Assembly (NCBI GenBank): GCA_903860855.1
Contig: CAIOSF010000035.1
Location: 1 to 8,373, forward strand
DNA length: 8,373 bases
Origin: an uncultured Alphaproteobacteria bacterium
GTDB lineage: Bacteria > Pseudomonadota > Alphaproteobacteria > Rickettsiales > Midichloriaceae
Direction: 5' to 3'
Part shown: in pieces, positions 1 to 5,691 of the stretch
How the letters are laid out: every line of letters begins with the position of its first letter
Position numbering within the stretch: position 1 is the first letter of the stretch
Made by a program: the position numbers and the translations under genes
The notes under the pieces: generated by a model
Seen by the model: the letters and a program-made list of their open reading frames with translations, nothing else
The model's database searches: none
Told to the model about the DNA's origin: nothing

Positions 1-109
1 AACCCAACTTAGAGCAGCTTAACGTTGTTTTAATATAGGTTTGTGAAAACGCGGTCTGGGGGTCGCCGGGCAACAGAAGACCCTCACCTTTGAAATTTGG
101 CCAGGCCAT
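1..109 (-). other. Partial open reading frame running off the left edge, doubtful coding status
   Basis: Read on the minus strand from the ATG at 109, the frame stays open to the window edge (36 codons) and begins MAWPNFKGEGLLLPGD. It lies in the same frame as the truncated paralogue that ends at 173, downstream of that stop. There is no Shine-Dalgarno sequence before the ATG. The stretch 50-95 is clearly GC-richer than its surroundings and can fold (GGTCT near 54 with AGACC near 80). The plus strand is also open here for about 36 codons, so openness alone proves little. It could be part of a dispersed repeat or a remnant of a mobile element. I do not recognise a function. Confidence 0.2.
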
Positions 110-172
110 CAAACGAAAAATCAAGGATGAAGTATGATATCTAAGATGGTATTTATTTCTAAAGATGAATGG

Positions 173-511
173 TTACTCAGATAAAACAGCATAAGCATTC
201 AAGTCTAATGGAATAGATCCGATACATCTATACGAACTAATGGCTATAATATAGCTATGATAACTAAGGTCAAAAAACTTGACTATTTCTTCATTGCCTT
301 GCTGTGGTGTTAAGCGACCATCGGCAATACCCCTCTGCACATGGCTCAAACAATGTTTATGCTGAATAACAAAAAATCGTCTACATCCACCAATACGATC
401 ATCATCACCTGCTAGGCCCAATTGACGCGGTTGATATTTAGGATTTAGGTAGTGAGTTGTTATAGTATGCACAGATCCCCTACCTTTCCAGGTCTTCCGT
501 TGCCTTACCAT
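173..511 (-). pseudogene. Truncated paralogue of the 641-residue protein
   Basis: This 112-residue frame is related to the middle of the large neighbour at 696-2621. Residues 14-80 align with residues 359-433 of that protein. Both contain NPKYQPR, then RFF.IQH.H, then DG.L...Q.NEE..FF. The block coding for an acidic linker (EHDEDGDELTSEAF) is mostly missing here. The similarity is also visible in DNA, for example ggttgatatttaggatt at 430-446 and 1508-1524. Nothing matching the first 350 or last 190 residues of the neighbour was found, so this is a remnant or an internally deleted copy. ATG at 511 has a weak GGGGGTG-like Shine-Dalgarno sequence 6-7 bases upstream, so expression as a small protein cannot be excluded. 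The frame ends in TAA at 175-173. The last 25 residues are poorly conserved. Function unknown. Confidence 0.6.
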
Positions 512-550
512 GGCTACACCCCCGATCGAAAAAAGCTAGGGCTGCCTCCA

Positions 551-567
551 AAGTGATTGGATCACTT
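551..567. repeat. 7-bp inverted repeat, 3-base loop
   Basis: AAGTGAT and ATCACTT are perfect inverted repeats separated by TGG. The site lies 40 bp upstream of the truncated paralogue's ATG. No T-run follows on either strand, so it is not a typical terminator. An operator or chance are both possible. Confidence 0.35.
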
Positions 568-657
568 GCATCACCTTATATCGTTGGATGTAAATCCATC
601 TCGTTCTGTAAATAATTGTCCCATACTAGTTATTCATTAATTGGATAACGACATCAT

Positions 658-679
658 ATGAAATCCATATAAATATATT
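658..679. repeat. Copy 1 of 22-bp element shared with the upstream region of the 641-residue gene
   Basis: The 22 bases match 2735-2756 at 19 positions (pattern ATGAAATyCATrTrAATATATT). Both copies are preceded by CATCAT, directly here and after four T's in the other copy. The element lies about 147 bp upstream of the truncated paralogue, as the other copy lies about 114 bp upstream of the full gene. It therefore looks like part of a duplicated upstream region. The remaining sequence between 512 and 695 shows no gene. Confidence 0.5.
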
Positions 680-695
680 CACACTAACATAGTTC

Positions 696-2621
696 TTATA
701 TTGCCTGCTGGACTTCCCCCTGCCCTCTTCTTGCTTCTAGAATAACCTCAACAAATGTTTTAACAGTTTCAGATTTTTTCTCACCCGTAACCTCCTTCAT
801 CTTATCACCGAAGATCCAATCAAGGAAACTATCGACCATCATCATGATCCATTGCAATGGATTCTGAGAAAATCTAAGCTCACCAAGACCATATAAGCAT
901 TTACGAGCAAATTGCTTAGCATTGGCTTCCAACTTTTGCTCCATCGCTAGCTGAACAGCATGATCATCATTAGCACATAAAGGTCCGAATACCCTAATCG
1001 TCAAAGCCCTAACTTCTGTCAACAAATCAGGTCTCTCTGGGTTAGGTACATCAGCTTGAAACTCTGGATCTGCCAAGAGTAGCCCTAGGCCACGACAAAA
1101 CTCCCCTCTTACTGTGTATTTTGGTATCACGAGGGCTTGATGTAGTCTATTTATGTCCACACTACGAATATCACCTAAGTCGTGCTCCCCATCTTCACCA
1201 AACAAATTATTAATCATAACTAGATCATGACGCTTTTTGATATCATTCATCATAAAGTCAAAGCTCATCAAAGTCATTGGCTTATCACCATATAAGCATC
1301 TGAGAATTGGCAGTTTGTTCTCAAAAAAACTGAGCATTTCTTCATTGCGTTGAGCATGTGACAACAAGCCATCATTAACCCGCCTATCTAGATCATTAAC
1401 ATAATGTCTATGCTGGATATCAAAGAATCGCTCAATATAGAGAAGAAAAGCTTCGCTAGTAAGTTCATCTCCATCTTCATCGTGCTCATTAACCTCTAGA
1501 CCACGTGGTTGATATTTAGGATTCATGTAACAGCTTGTCACGCTAACTTGCAACCCCGCTTCTTGATCTTCTTCTTCGTCTAATTCTGGATACAACTTAC
1601 TTGCGAGGTTAACCTCGTGCTGGCCGCCTTGTGCTTCCATGCCTGTCAACTTGATTTTGATCTCCGTTAACACATCGGGAGTGCTTCCAATACTACCATC
1701 CTTTTGAACCTTAAATGCACCGTACATATGAAGATAATGATTACCCTCAACTACTTGCTCTTCATCTATTATCCCATCTTCTTCCCGAACGATCTCCGCG
1801 ACCATACCACTAATCGCTTTTAAATGATCATTGGGCTGCATCATATGATGTTTCAGGACTACACTTTGCTGAGCCATAATATAAGCCCAATTCGTCTGAG
1901 CAAACAACTGCCTTACGAAGTCTTGCTGTATGGGTGTTAGAGCGTCAATATGATCAATACGATCAATCCTATCTTCCACTGGAGGGCTATCTCCCCTGCG
2001 ATTGATTGCATTGTCCTGATAAACTAGACAAGCCCTGGCGATATCGCCATTGTTTACATCAATATATGCTTGTCTTTTTTGCGTCACAAGCCCATCAAGA
2101 TAAACTAAAGCTGCTCCCAGGGCGACAGGCTCTTGTCCACCATGACCTCTTAATTTCTGCAGAGTGCTGGTAACAATGTCGCAACCATTTAATTGAGCGA
2201 GACCATTTCCAAGAGCTGGATTTAAGATAGCAGCATGATCCAACAAAGTTCTGGCCTGAGCTTTAATACCACCATTACCATCGGCACCAACTATAGCTTC
2301 CTCTAGTTCAGCCAATGCCCCAATAAAACCACCTTCCTCCATGGCACCCTGAACCTGGACCATGCGGAGCTGAGCACCGTTATGATTGTCAGCTATGGTC
2401 TCTACAATGAGCTTACGAAAAGCCGCCAAGTTAGGATCAACTATATTCAATAGCATAAGCTTAGTATAGTTTACCGGTGTTTGATCTGCGATCTCATCAA
2501 TTGCTAAATCTACTTCGCCGTTATGACCATCTATGGCAACTCCCTGATCTAAAACAAAATGATCTCCCCTTATAGAGACGTGGTTGTTGTTAGGCAAATG
2601 GCCCTGGTTCATTTCGAGCAT
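696..2621 (-). CDS. Uncharacterised 641-residue acidic protein
   Basis: A long, uninterrupted reading frame with ordinary amino-acid composition, so a real gene. I do not recognise any family. It has no signal peptide and no clear membrane segment, so it should be soluble. It is acidic, with Asp/Glu-rich stretches at residues 346-355 and 378-389. Residues 218-226 (RIDRIDHID) come from three near-identical 9-bp DNA repeats around 1943-1970. The C-terminal part has a Trp/Met-rich hydrophobic patch (about 586-604). Residues 359-440 have a truncated paralogue at 173-511. ATG at 2621 lacks a Shine-Dalgarno sequence. An in-frame TAG lies four codons upstream, so the start is this ATG or the next one three codons later (2612). 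The only strong ribosome-binding site upstream belongs to a nine-residue minicistron at 2677-2648, so translation may be coupled. An effector or other host-interaction protein is possible from context, but nothing in the sequence demonstrates it. Confidence 0.85.
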   Translation of the reverse strand: MLEMNQGHLPNNNHVSIRGDHFVLDQGVAIDGHNGEVDLAIDEIADQTPVNYTKLMLLNIVDPNLAAFRKLIVETIADNHNGAQLRMVQVQGAMEEGGFIGALAELEEAIVGADGNGGIKAQARTLLDHAAILNPALGNGLAQLNGCDIVTSTLQKLRGHGGQEPVALGAALVYLDGLVTQKRQAYIDVNNGDIARACLVYQDNAINRRGDSPPVEDRIDRIDHIDALTPIQQDFVRQLFAQTNWAYIMAQQSVVLKHHMMQPNDHLKAISGMVAEIVREEDGIIDEEQVVEGNHYLHMYGAFKVQKDGSIGSTPDVLTEIKIKLTGMEAQGGQHEVNLASKLYPELDEEEDQEAGLQVSVTSCYMNPKYQPRGLEVNEHDEDGDELTSEAFLLYIERFFDIQHRHYVNDLDRRVNDGLLSHAQRNEEMLSFFENKLPILRCLYGDKPMTLMSFDFMMNDIKKRHDLVMINNLFGEDGEHDLGDIRSVDINRLHQALVIPKYTVRGEFCRGLGLLLADPEFQADVPNPERPDLLTEVRALTIRVFGPLCANDDHAVQLAMEQKLEANAKQFARKCLYGLGELRFSQNPLQWIMMMVDSFLDWIFGDKMKEVTGEKKSETVKTFVEVILEARRGQGEVQQAI

Positions 2622-2647
2622 ATCAGCAATCTAATCGCTTATATTTG

Positions 2648-2677
2648 TTATGCCCCGAGTATACACACTTCACCCAT
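2648..2677 (-). CDS. Possible nine-residue leader peptide (minicistron)
   Basis: AGGAG at 2687-2683 is followed after five bases by ATG at 2677, giving the frame MGEVCILGA and TAA at 2650-2648. The stop is 26 bases before the ATG of the 641-residue gene, which itself has no Shine-Dalgarno sequence. The arrangement would allow ribosomes to load here and reinitiate downstream, or to regulate the large gene. It is not in frame with the large gene. A chance AGGAG-ATG pair in leader DNA is the alternative. Confidence 0.35.
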   Translation of the reverse strand: MGEVCILGA

Positions 2678-2688
2678 CGAATCTCCTG

Positions 2689-2704
2689 ATAAATTAAAAT
2701 TTAT
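2689..2704 (-). promoter_or_regulatory. AT-rich palindrome overlapping a TATAAA box
   Basis: The palindrome ATAAATT-TT-AATTTAT lies immediately upstream of the AGGAG of the leader minicistron and overlaps TATAAA at 2705-2700. It could be a -10 element with an operator. No convincing -35 box was found 16-18 bases upstream, and AT-rich palindromes of this size arise by chance. Confidence 0.3.
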
Positions 2705-2734
2705 ACCGCAATGAAGCATTTTCTCATCATTTTT

Positions 2735-2756
2735 ATGAAATTCATGTGAATATATT
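2735..2756. repeat. Copy 2 of 22-bp element upstream of the 641-residue gene
   Basis: Matches 658-679 at 19 of 22 bases and is preceded by CATCATTTTT, matching CATCAT before the other copy. It lies about 114 bp upstream of the ATG at 2621. The pairing of gene similarity with upstream similarity suggests that the paralogue was copied together with its control region. Confidence 0.5.
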
Positions 2757-2995
2757 AAATAATAGCATAATTTTCTAATTTATATGCAAACTGAAGAATT
2801 GCGGTTTTTCCTCAAAAAACCTTATCATACTTTCATCGCGCCCCCCTTGCGTTAATACGCCATGGCTTCCGGTGCGATTTAAGAACTGAGAGTTCACTAT
2901 CTTGGTGGCGATAATCTATCTAAATTCACTATCTTCACTTAAAAGTCGATCAAGTTACCAGTTCACTCATGATAAAAACCAAGGATCTGGTCTAG
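2757..2995. other. Intergenic region between the SH3-protein gene and the 641-residue gene
   Basis: No gene was seen. It holds a 7-bp hairpin at 2803-2821 (GGTTTTT, loop CCTCA, AAAAACC), about 175 bp beyond the SH3-protein stop and without a following T-run in minus-strand reading, so at best a weak terminator. It also holds an 11-bp direct repeat TTCACTATCTT at 2893-2903 and 2925-2935, with further TTCACT copies at 2934 and 2962. A GC-rich patch lies at 2837-2876. Confidence 0.5.
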
Positions 2996-3649
2996 CTATT
3001 CAGGCACGCCCCACACACTACTCCTCTTAATCCATCCATCATGGGCACGCCCCAACGACACATTACACCAGTTGTCAATGCATCTCTTTATATGCACTAT
3101 TGCCCCAAACTCAACCCTCGCTATGGGATGCGATTTATCATTTGGCATTCGGAATAAAAGAGTCTCATCCTTTATTATTTGCTCATTCTCTATTGCGTTA
3201 TTCACAACTATCACATTACTCATACTAGCAAGTAATGATTCATGGGCCCAACCCTCATTGCCCTGATGATCCTTAATCAGTCGCCAGTTTTCAAATTCAG
3301 CTACAACCTGCACAGGATATCCTTTGCACTTATAATTAAGCCTCAGAGGATATTTTGGACCAGGACCAGCTCTGATGTTTATATCCCTAGACTTTAAAGT
3401 GACGAATCTTGGTATTGTTAAACCTGTCACACTACCAATTGAACTCATACCAGCATCATCTGCAGCGACCGCATAACTTATAGCTAACGTCTGTAGTTGC
3501 AGCAAAATAAAAAACATAGGTAATAAGGCAAATAATAATACCCGTTTCCGGATTAAATAACCTACTGCCGCTTTGACTTCACCTTCGGCTTGCCTATTGC
3601 ATTTGACTTCGTCCATTGCATGTGGGTAACTGCTATTACAGCGAGTCAT
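2996..3649 (-). CDS. Exported protein with two bacterial SH3 domains
   Basis: A 217-residue frame. Residues 34-63 form a signal peptide: positive RKR, a hydrophobic core, then AVA-AD as a likely signal peptidase I site near residue 62. The mature part has two SH3-like domains. The first (about 81-141) shows the typical VTLKSRDINIRAGPGPKYP start, a central W..I segment and the EGWAHESLL end. The second (about 144-212) is more divergent and ends DGWIKRSSVW. Bacterial SH3 domains of this kind are known in periplasmic proteins, often linked to peptidoglycan or metal binding, but the ligand here cannot be read from sequence. The start is uncertain. The ATG at 3649 and the one at 3616 both lack a Shine-Dalgarno sequence, and the 30 residues before the signal core are unusually long. 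The gene lies 90 bp downstream of the frameshifted gene on the same strand, so cotranscription is possible. Confidence 0.85.
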   Translation of the reverse strand: MTRCNSSYPHAMDEVKCNRQAEGEVKAAVGYLIRKRVLLFALLPMFFILLQLQTLAISYAVAADDAGMSSIGSVTGLTIPRFVTLKSRDINIRAGPGPKYPLRLNYKCKGYPVQVVAEFENWRLIKDHQGNEGWAHESLLASMSNVIVVNNAIENEQIIKDETLLFRMPNDKSHPIARVEFGAIVHIKRCIDNWCNVSLGRAHDGWIKRSSVWGVPE

Positions 3650-4019
3650 ACAGCATTAGGAGGAGAATTGCAAGGCAAGTTAGACGATAATGATGGATAG
3701 ATTCAACAAACCGTACCCTCTCTGCATTTACAAAGCCTATTAGTAGGGGTGGTCAGCCGGTACATTGTCAGCATCATAGACATGAAGCCATATGTTGTTA
3801 ACATTTCCTGGATGACCATGACTATCATAAATAGAAGTGATAAAAGTGGTATAACCATTTCCAAGAACACAGCTTTGTTTATCGTTGCTATCTCCATCCC
3901 AGAAACCACTACTTGCAAGAATGTTTACGTCTTGCTCCTCATTGCCATTGAGCGTTTTAAACTCAGCTGTAAGAACGTGCAACTTATTGTCTGATCCTGG
4001 CAAAGCAAGGAGTGGTAGG

Positions 4020-4026
4020 CTACCCT
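4020..4026 (-). other. Second +1 frame change (GGG TAG)
   Basis: In minus-strand reading, TTA CCA GGG TAG ends segment 2. Dropping one G of the GGG run restores the open frame as L-P-G-S-L-P-L-L. A homopolymer insertion, real or from sequencing, is the simplest explanation. The downstream frame is open for about 100 bases further upstream, so the exact site is inferred from protein-like character. Confidence 0.5.
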
Positions 4027-4143
4027 GGTAATGCGGTTTGCAATGTATAAGTCTCGCCCGGTGAAATTGTGCGTAACATATAAACACCCGAAGTACAGGG
4101 TGCTGACAAAGTAACAGATGCACGAGAGTCGTTTATACAATAA

Positions 4144-4170
4144 AGACCAATACAATCTTTGTATTGGTCT
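4144..4170. repeat. Perfect 12-bp inverted repeat, 3-base loop, inside the frameshifted gene
   Basis: AGACCAATACAA and TTGTATTGGTCT are perfect inverted repeats separated by TCT (AGA on the minus strand). In the minus-strand RNA the stem is followed by UUAUUGU, after a stem ending in GGUCU, giving a loose resemblance to an intrinsic terminator. It lies within coding sequence (LDQYKDCIGLY), between the two frame changes. A 12-bp perfect stem is unlikely to be chance in a window this size. Confidence 0.7.
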
Positions 4171-4401
4171 AAATATCCTGGTGGTGCGATAATCAATTCT
4201 TCGGGACCAATGGGACTGATATTAAATTTATTGGTGACAGGGTTAAAAATAAAACCCTCAAGCCGCTTACCATCGAGAAGAAAAGGCACACCGGGAGAAG
4301 AGATAGATATACATCCGTCTTCTCTCAAGATTATTTGAGCTCCCGTTCCCTTGAAGCTATCACATAAATCCGCATATCGTACTAACTTATCCGTTAACGA
4401 A

Positions 4402-4415
4402 TCAAGGTAATCCTA
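4402..4415 (-). other. First +1 frame change, prfB-like site (AGGA TTA CCT TGA)
   Basis: The upstream frame ends at TGA 4404-4402. The downstream frame has its own TAG at 4415-4413, so the shift must happen within about ten bases. The site reads AGGA, three bases, CCT, TGA. This is the layout of the bacterial prfB +1 site: a Shine-Dalgarno-like element three bases before the slippery codon and then UGA. CCU could slip to CUU. Whether it functions is unknown. Confidence 0.4.
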
Positions 4416-4652
4416 TTACGTCAACTTCTCTTGCAATAGTAGCATTTATTATCTCTTTGCTTGCAGTTGAGGCGTCCACCAATCGTTCTGCCAATACTGC
4501 CTCAGTTTCTTCTGCTTCTCCAGCCCCATCAATGAGGAAAAAAGCATTCATAATACCAGCAATGATTGGTATTTTATTAAAAGCTGTAAGAGGCAGTAAC
4601 GGATCAATAAGTTGAGACCTAACCCCTGTATTAAACTTAGGCATGATAACAG

Positions 4653-4700
4653 CTCCTACTCAATATCTTTATATAATTAGCGTGCATAGACTAAAAGCAA
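4653..4700 (-). promoter_or_regulatory. Putative promoter and strong ribosome-binding site of the frameshifted gene
   Basis: TTGCTT at 4700-4695 is separated by 17 bases from ATTATA at 4677-4672. AGGAG at 4657-4653 stands eight bases before ATG 4644. This is the best start signal on the minus strand in this window and argues that the gene is, or recently was, expressed. The rest of 4701-4823 is AT-rich and shows no clear terminator for coaD. Confidence 0.45.
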
Positions 4701-4823
4701 TAAAAACAAAATGCAAGTGGCGCTAGTGTAATTTAATGATGCCAAATGCAAAAATATCACATTAATTTTCGGTTATTATCGTACTTTTGTGCAAGTTTTA
4801 TGGAATCATGGATATGGCATACA

Positions 4824-5330
4824 TCATGCACCCCTGATCCTTTTCTGAATGACTTCGGCAACTTTATCAGAAACCAACCCACTCAGTGAGCCACCAAGTC
4901 TAGCTAACTCCTTCACCAATGATGAAGAAATGAAATGACCATCTTCAGTCGCAGGCATGAACACAGTGTCCACTTCACGATTCAGCTTATGATTTATATA
5001 GGCCATCTTGAACTCATATTCAAAATCAGATACAGCTCGCAAACCTCTGACTATGACCACAGCACCTTGGCTTTTTACAAAATCAACCAATAATCCACCA
5101 AAGATAGCAACTTCAACATTAGGTAGCTGCATGACCTCTACCTCACCACACAACATGAAAAAACGGTCTTCAGTAGAAAACATGGTAGATTTACGAGAGT
5201 CCTGAGCAACAGCTACAACAACACGATCGAAGGTGTACGCTGCTCGCTTGATGATGTCGCAATGCCCTAGAGTCACTGGATCAAAGGCCCCAGGATATAC
5301 CGCTATCTTCTTAGATATCTTTGCATTCAT
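4824..5330 (-). CDS. coaD: Phosphopantetheine adenylyltransferase
   Basis: CoaD transfers AMP from ATP to 4'-phosphopantetheine, giving dephospho-CoA, the penultimate step of coenzyme A synthesis in the cytoplasm. The 168 residues match the usual length of about 160 for this nucleotidyltransferase-fold family. Visible family motifs are YPGAFDPVTLGHCDII (12-27, with the ATP-binding TxGH-type histidine at 23), a basic loop DSRKSTMF (44-51), VRGLRAVSDFEYEFKMA (94-110) and FISSSLVKELA (133-143). Residue 15 is Ala where the family nearly always has Thr or Ser, a residue that lines the active site in the E. coli enzyme. ATG at 5330 gives the normal N-terminus but has only a poor Shine-Dalgarno sequence. 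A TATAAA lies about 25 bases upstream. The gene stands alone, 179 bp before the next gene on its strand and divergent from the small ORF at 5534. Confidence 0.97.
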   Translation of the reverse strand: MNAKISKKIAVYPGAFDPVTLGHCDIIKRAAYTFDRVVVAVAQDSRKSTMFSTEDRFFMLCGEVEVMQLPNVEVAIFGGLLVDFVKSQGAVVIVRGLRAVSDFEYEFKMAYINHKLNREVDTVFMPATEDGHFISSSLVKELARLGGSLSGLVSDKVAEVIQKRIRGA

Positions 5331-5505
5331 GATAAGCTTTTATACTTGAATTTATAGCTTCGTATAGCATGCAGTGAATCAAAAATATGCAGAACTTTGG
5401 TTTTCAGAAAAGCTCCACGTTTCATGATGCAAAAAAGCTAAATAAATTTCACTTTTTTCATTCTATACGCAATTCTCTGATCCTGTACAGAGCGATCAAT
5501 ACCAG
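5331..5505. other. Divergent intergenic region between coaD and the small ORF
   Basis: AT-rich and without a gene. On the minus strand, TTCACT, 16 bases, then TATAAA is a weak promoter candidate for coaD. On the plus strand no convincing promoter for the small ORF was found, although an AT-rich stretch with CTATAC lies near 5463. A minor 5-bp hairpin (CTCTG...CAGAG) lies around 5475-5492. Confidence 0.4.
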
Positions 5506-5528
5506 TCCCTCCACATGAAGTGGAGGGA
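5506..5528 (+). promoter_or_regulatory. 9-bp hairpin sequestering the Shine-Dalgarno sequence of the small ORF
   Basis: TCCCTCCAC and GTGGAGGGA pair perfectly across the loop ATGAA. Six of the nine pairs are G-C. The 3' arm contains GGAGG (5522-5526), which stands seven bases before the ATG at 5534. In RNA the hairpin would hide the ribosome-binding site, as in translational attenuators and thermosensors. No T-run follows on either strand, so it is not a standard terminator for rluC. Confidence 0.5.
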
Positions 5529-5533
5529 GTCAA

Positions 5534-5656
5534 ATGCAACAAACAAGCTCAGGATACCCATCTCTCAACCAACTCGAGGGACTCCTAAGAAAAAATCACG
5601 AGATGATGGAAACTAGTATCTCAAAAGATCTAACCGAACCTGATACCAGAGATTGA
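5534..5656 (+). CDS. Small protein of 40 residues, unrecognised
   Basis: The only convincing plus-strand gene in the window. It starts MQQTSSGYPSLNQLEGL and ends KDLTEPDTRD at TGA 5654-5656. Evidence for coding is the GGAGG at ideal spacing, a balanced protein-like composition and a placement that fills the gap between coaD and rluC. It is hydrophilic, with no membrane segment, and has a probable helix at about residues 11-28. I recognise no family. After the stop, the +1 frame reads DYSAFLEAFR and stops at TAA 5685-5687, five bases short of the rluC stop. A single-base change or shift at GAT TGA C would therefore extend the product to 50 residues. The ribosome-binding site is inside a hairpin, suggesting control of translation. 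Antitoxin, leader peptide or a decayed gene end are all possible. Confidence 0.5.
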   Translation: MQQTSSGYPSLNQLEGLLRKNHEMMETSISKDLTEPDTRD

Positions 5657-5691
5657 CTACAGTGCTTTCTTGGAAGCCTTTCGCTAATCTT

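Larger units (their letters stand above)
3740..4644 (-). pseudogene. Unrecognised 300-residue gene interrupted by two +1 frameshifts
   Basis: Three overlapping minus-strand frames join into one. Segment 1 starts at ATG 4644 behind a strong AGGAG and reads MPKFNTGVRSQLID to VDVIGLP, ending at TGA 4404-4402. Segment 2 continues in the +1 frame (DSLTDKLVRYADLCDSFKG) to TAG 4022-4020. Segment 3 continues again in the +1 frame (SLPLLALPGSDNKLHVL) to TAA at 3740. Skipping one base at each site leaves 903 nt, or 300 codons plus stop. The first part has a hydrophobic stretch (about 22-40) and then an Ala/Glu-rich helix. The rest looks beta-rich, with Gly, Asn and Asp, and four or five cysteines. I recognise no family. 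It may be a recent pseudogene, a sequence with two single-base insertion errors, or a gene using +1 frameshifting. The retained protein-like character of all three segments argues that decay, if any, is young. Confidence 0.65.

Noticed and set aside
3072..3266. Plus-strand frame of 64 codons opposite the SH3 protein gene
   Set aside because: It lies entirely antisense to the SH3 domains, which are clear from motifs, and has no ribosome-binding site of note.
3749..3994. Plus-strand frame of 81 codons opposite the end of the frameshifted gene
   Set aside because: The minus-strand reading is more protein-like and continues the frame upstream. The plus-strand frame has no start signal.
4238..4257. 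6-bp inverted repeat AGGGTT/AACCCT
   Set aside because: Short stem with an A-rich 8-base loop inside coding sequence; expected by chance.
5506..5528. Rho-independent terminator for rluC
   Set aside because: The stem is good, but no T-run follows on either strand, and the hairpin lies 160 bp beyond the rluC stop.
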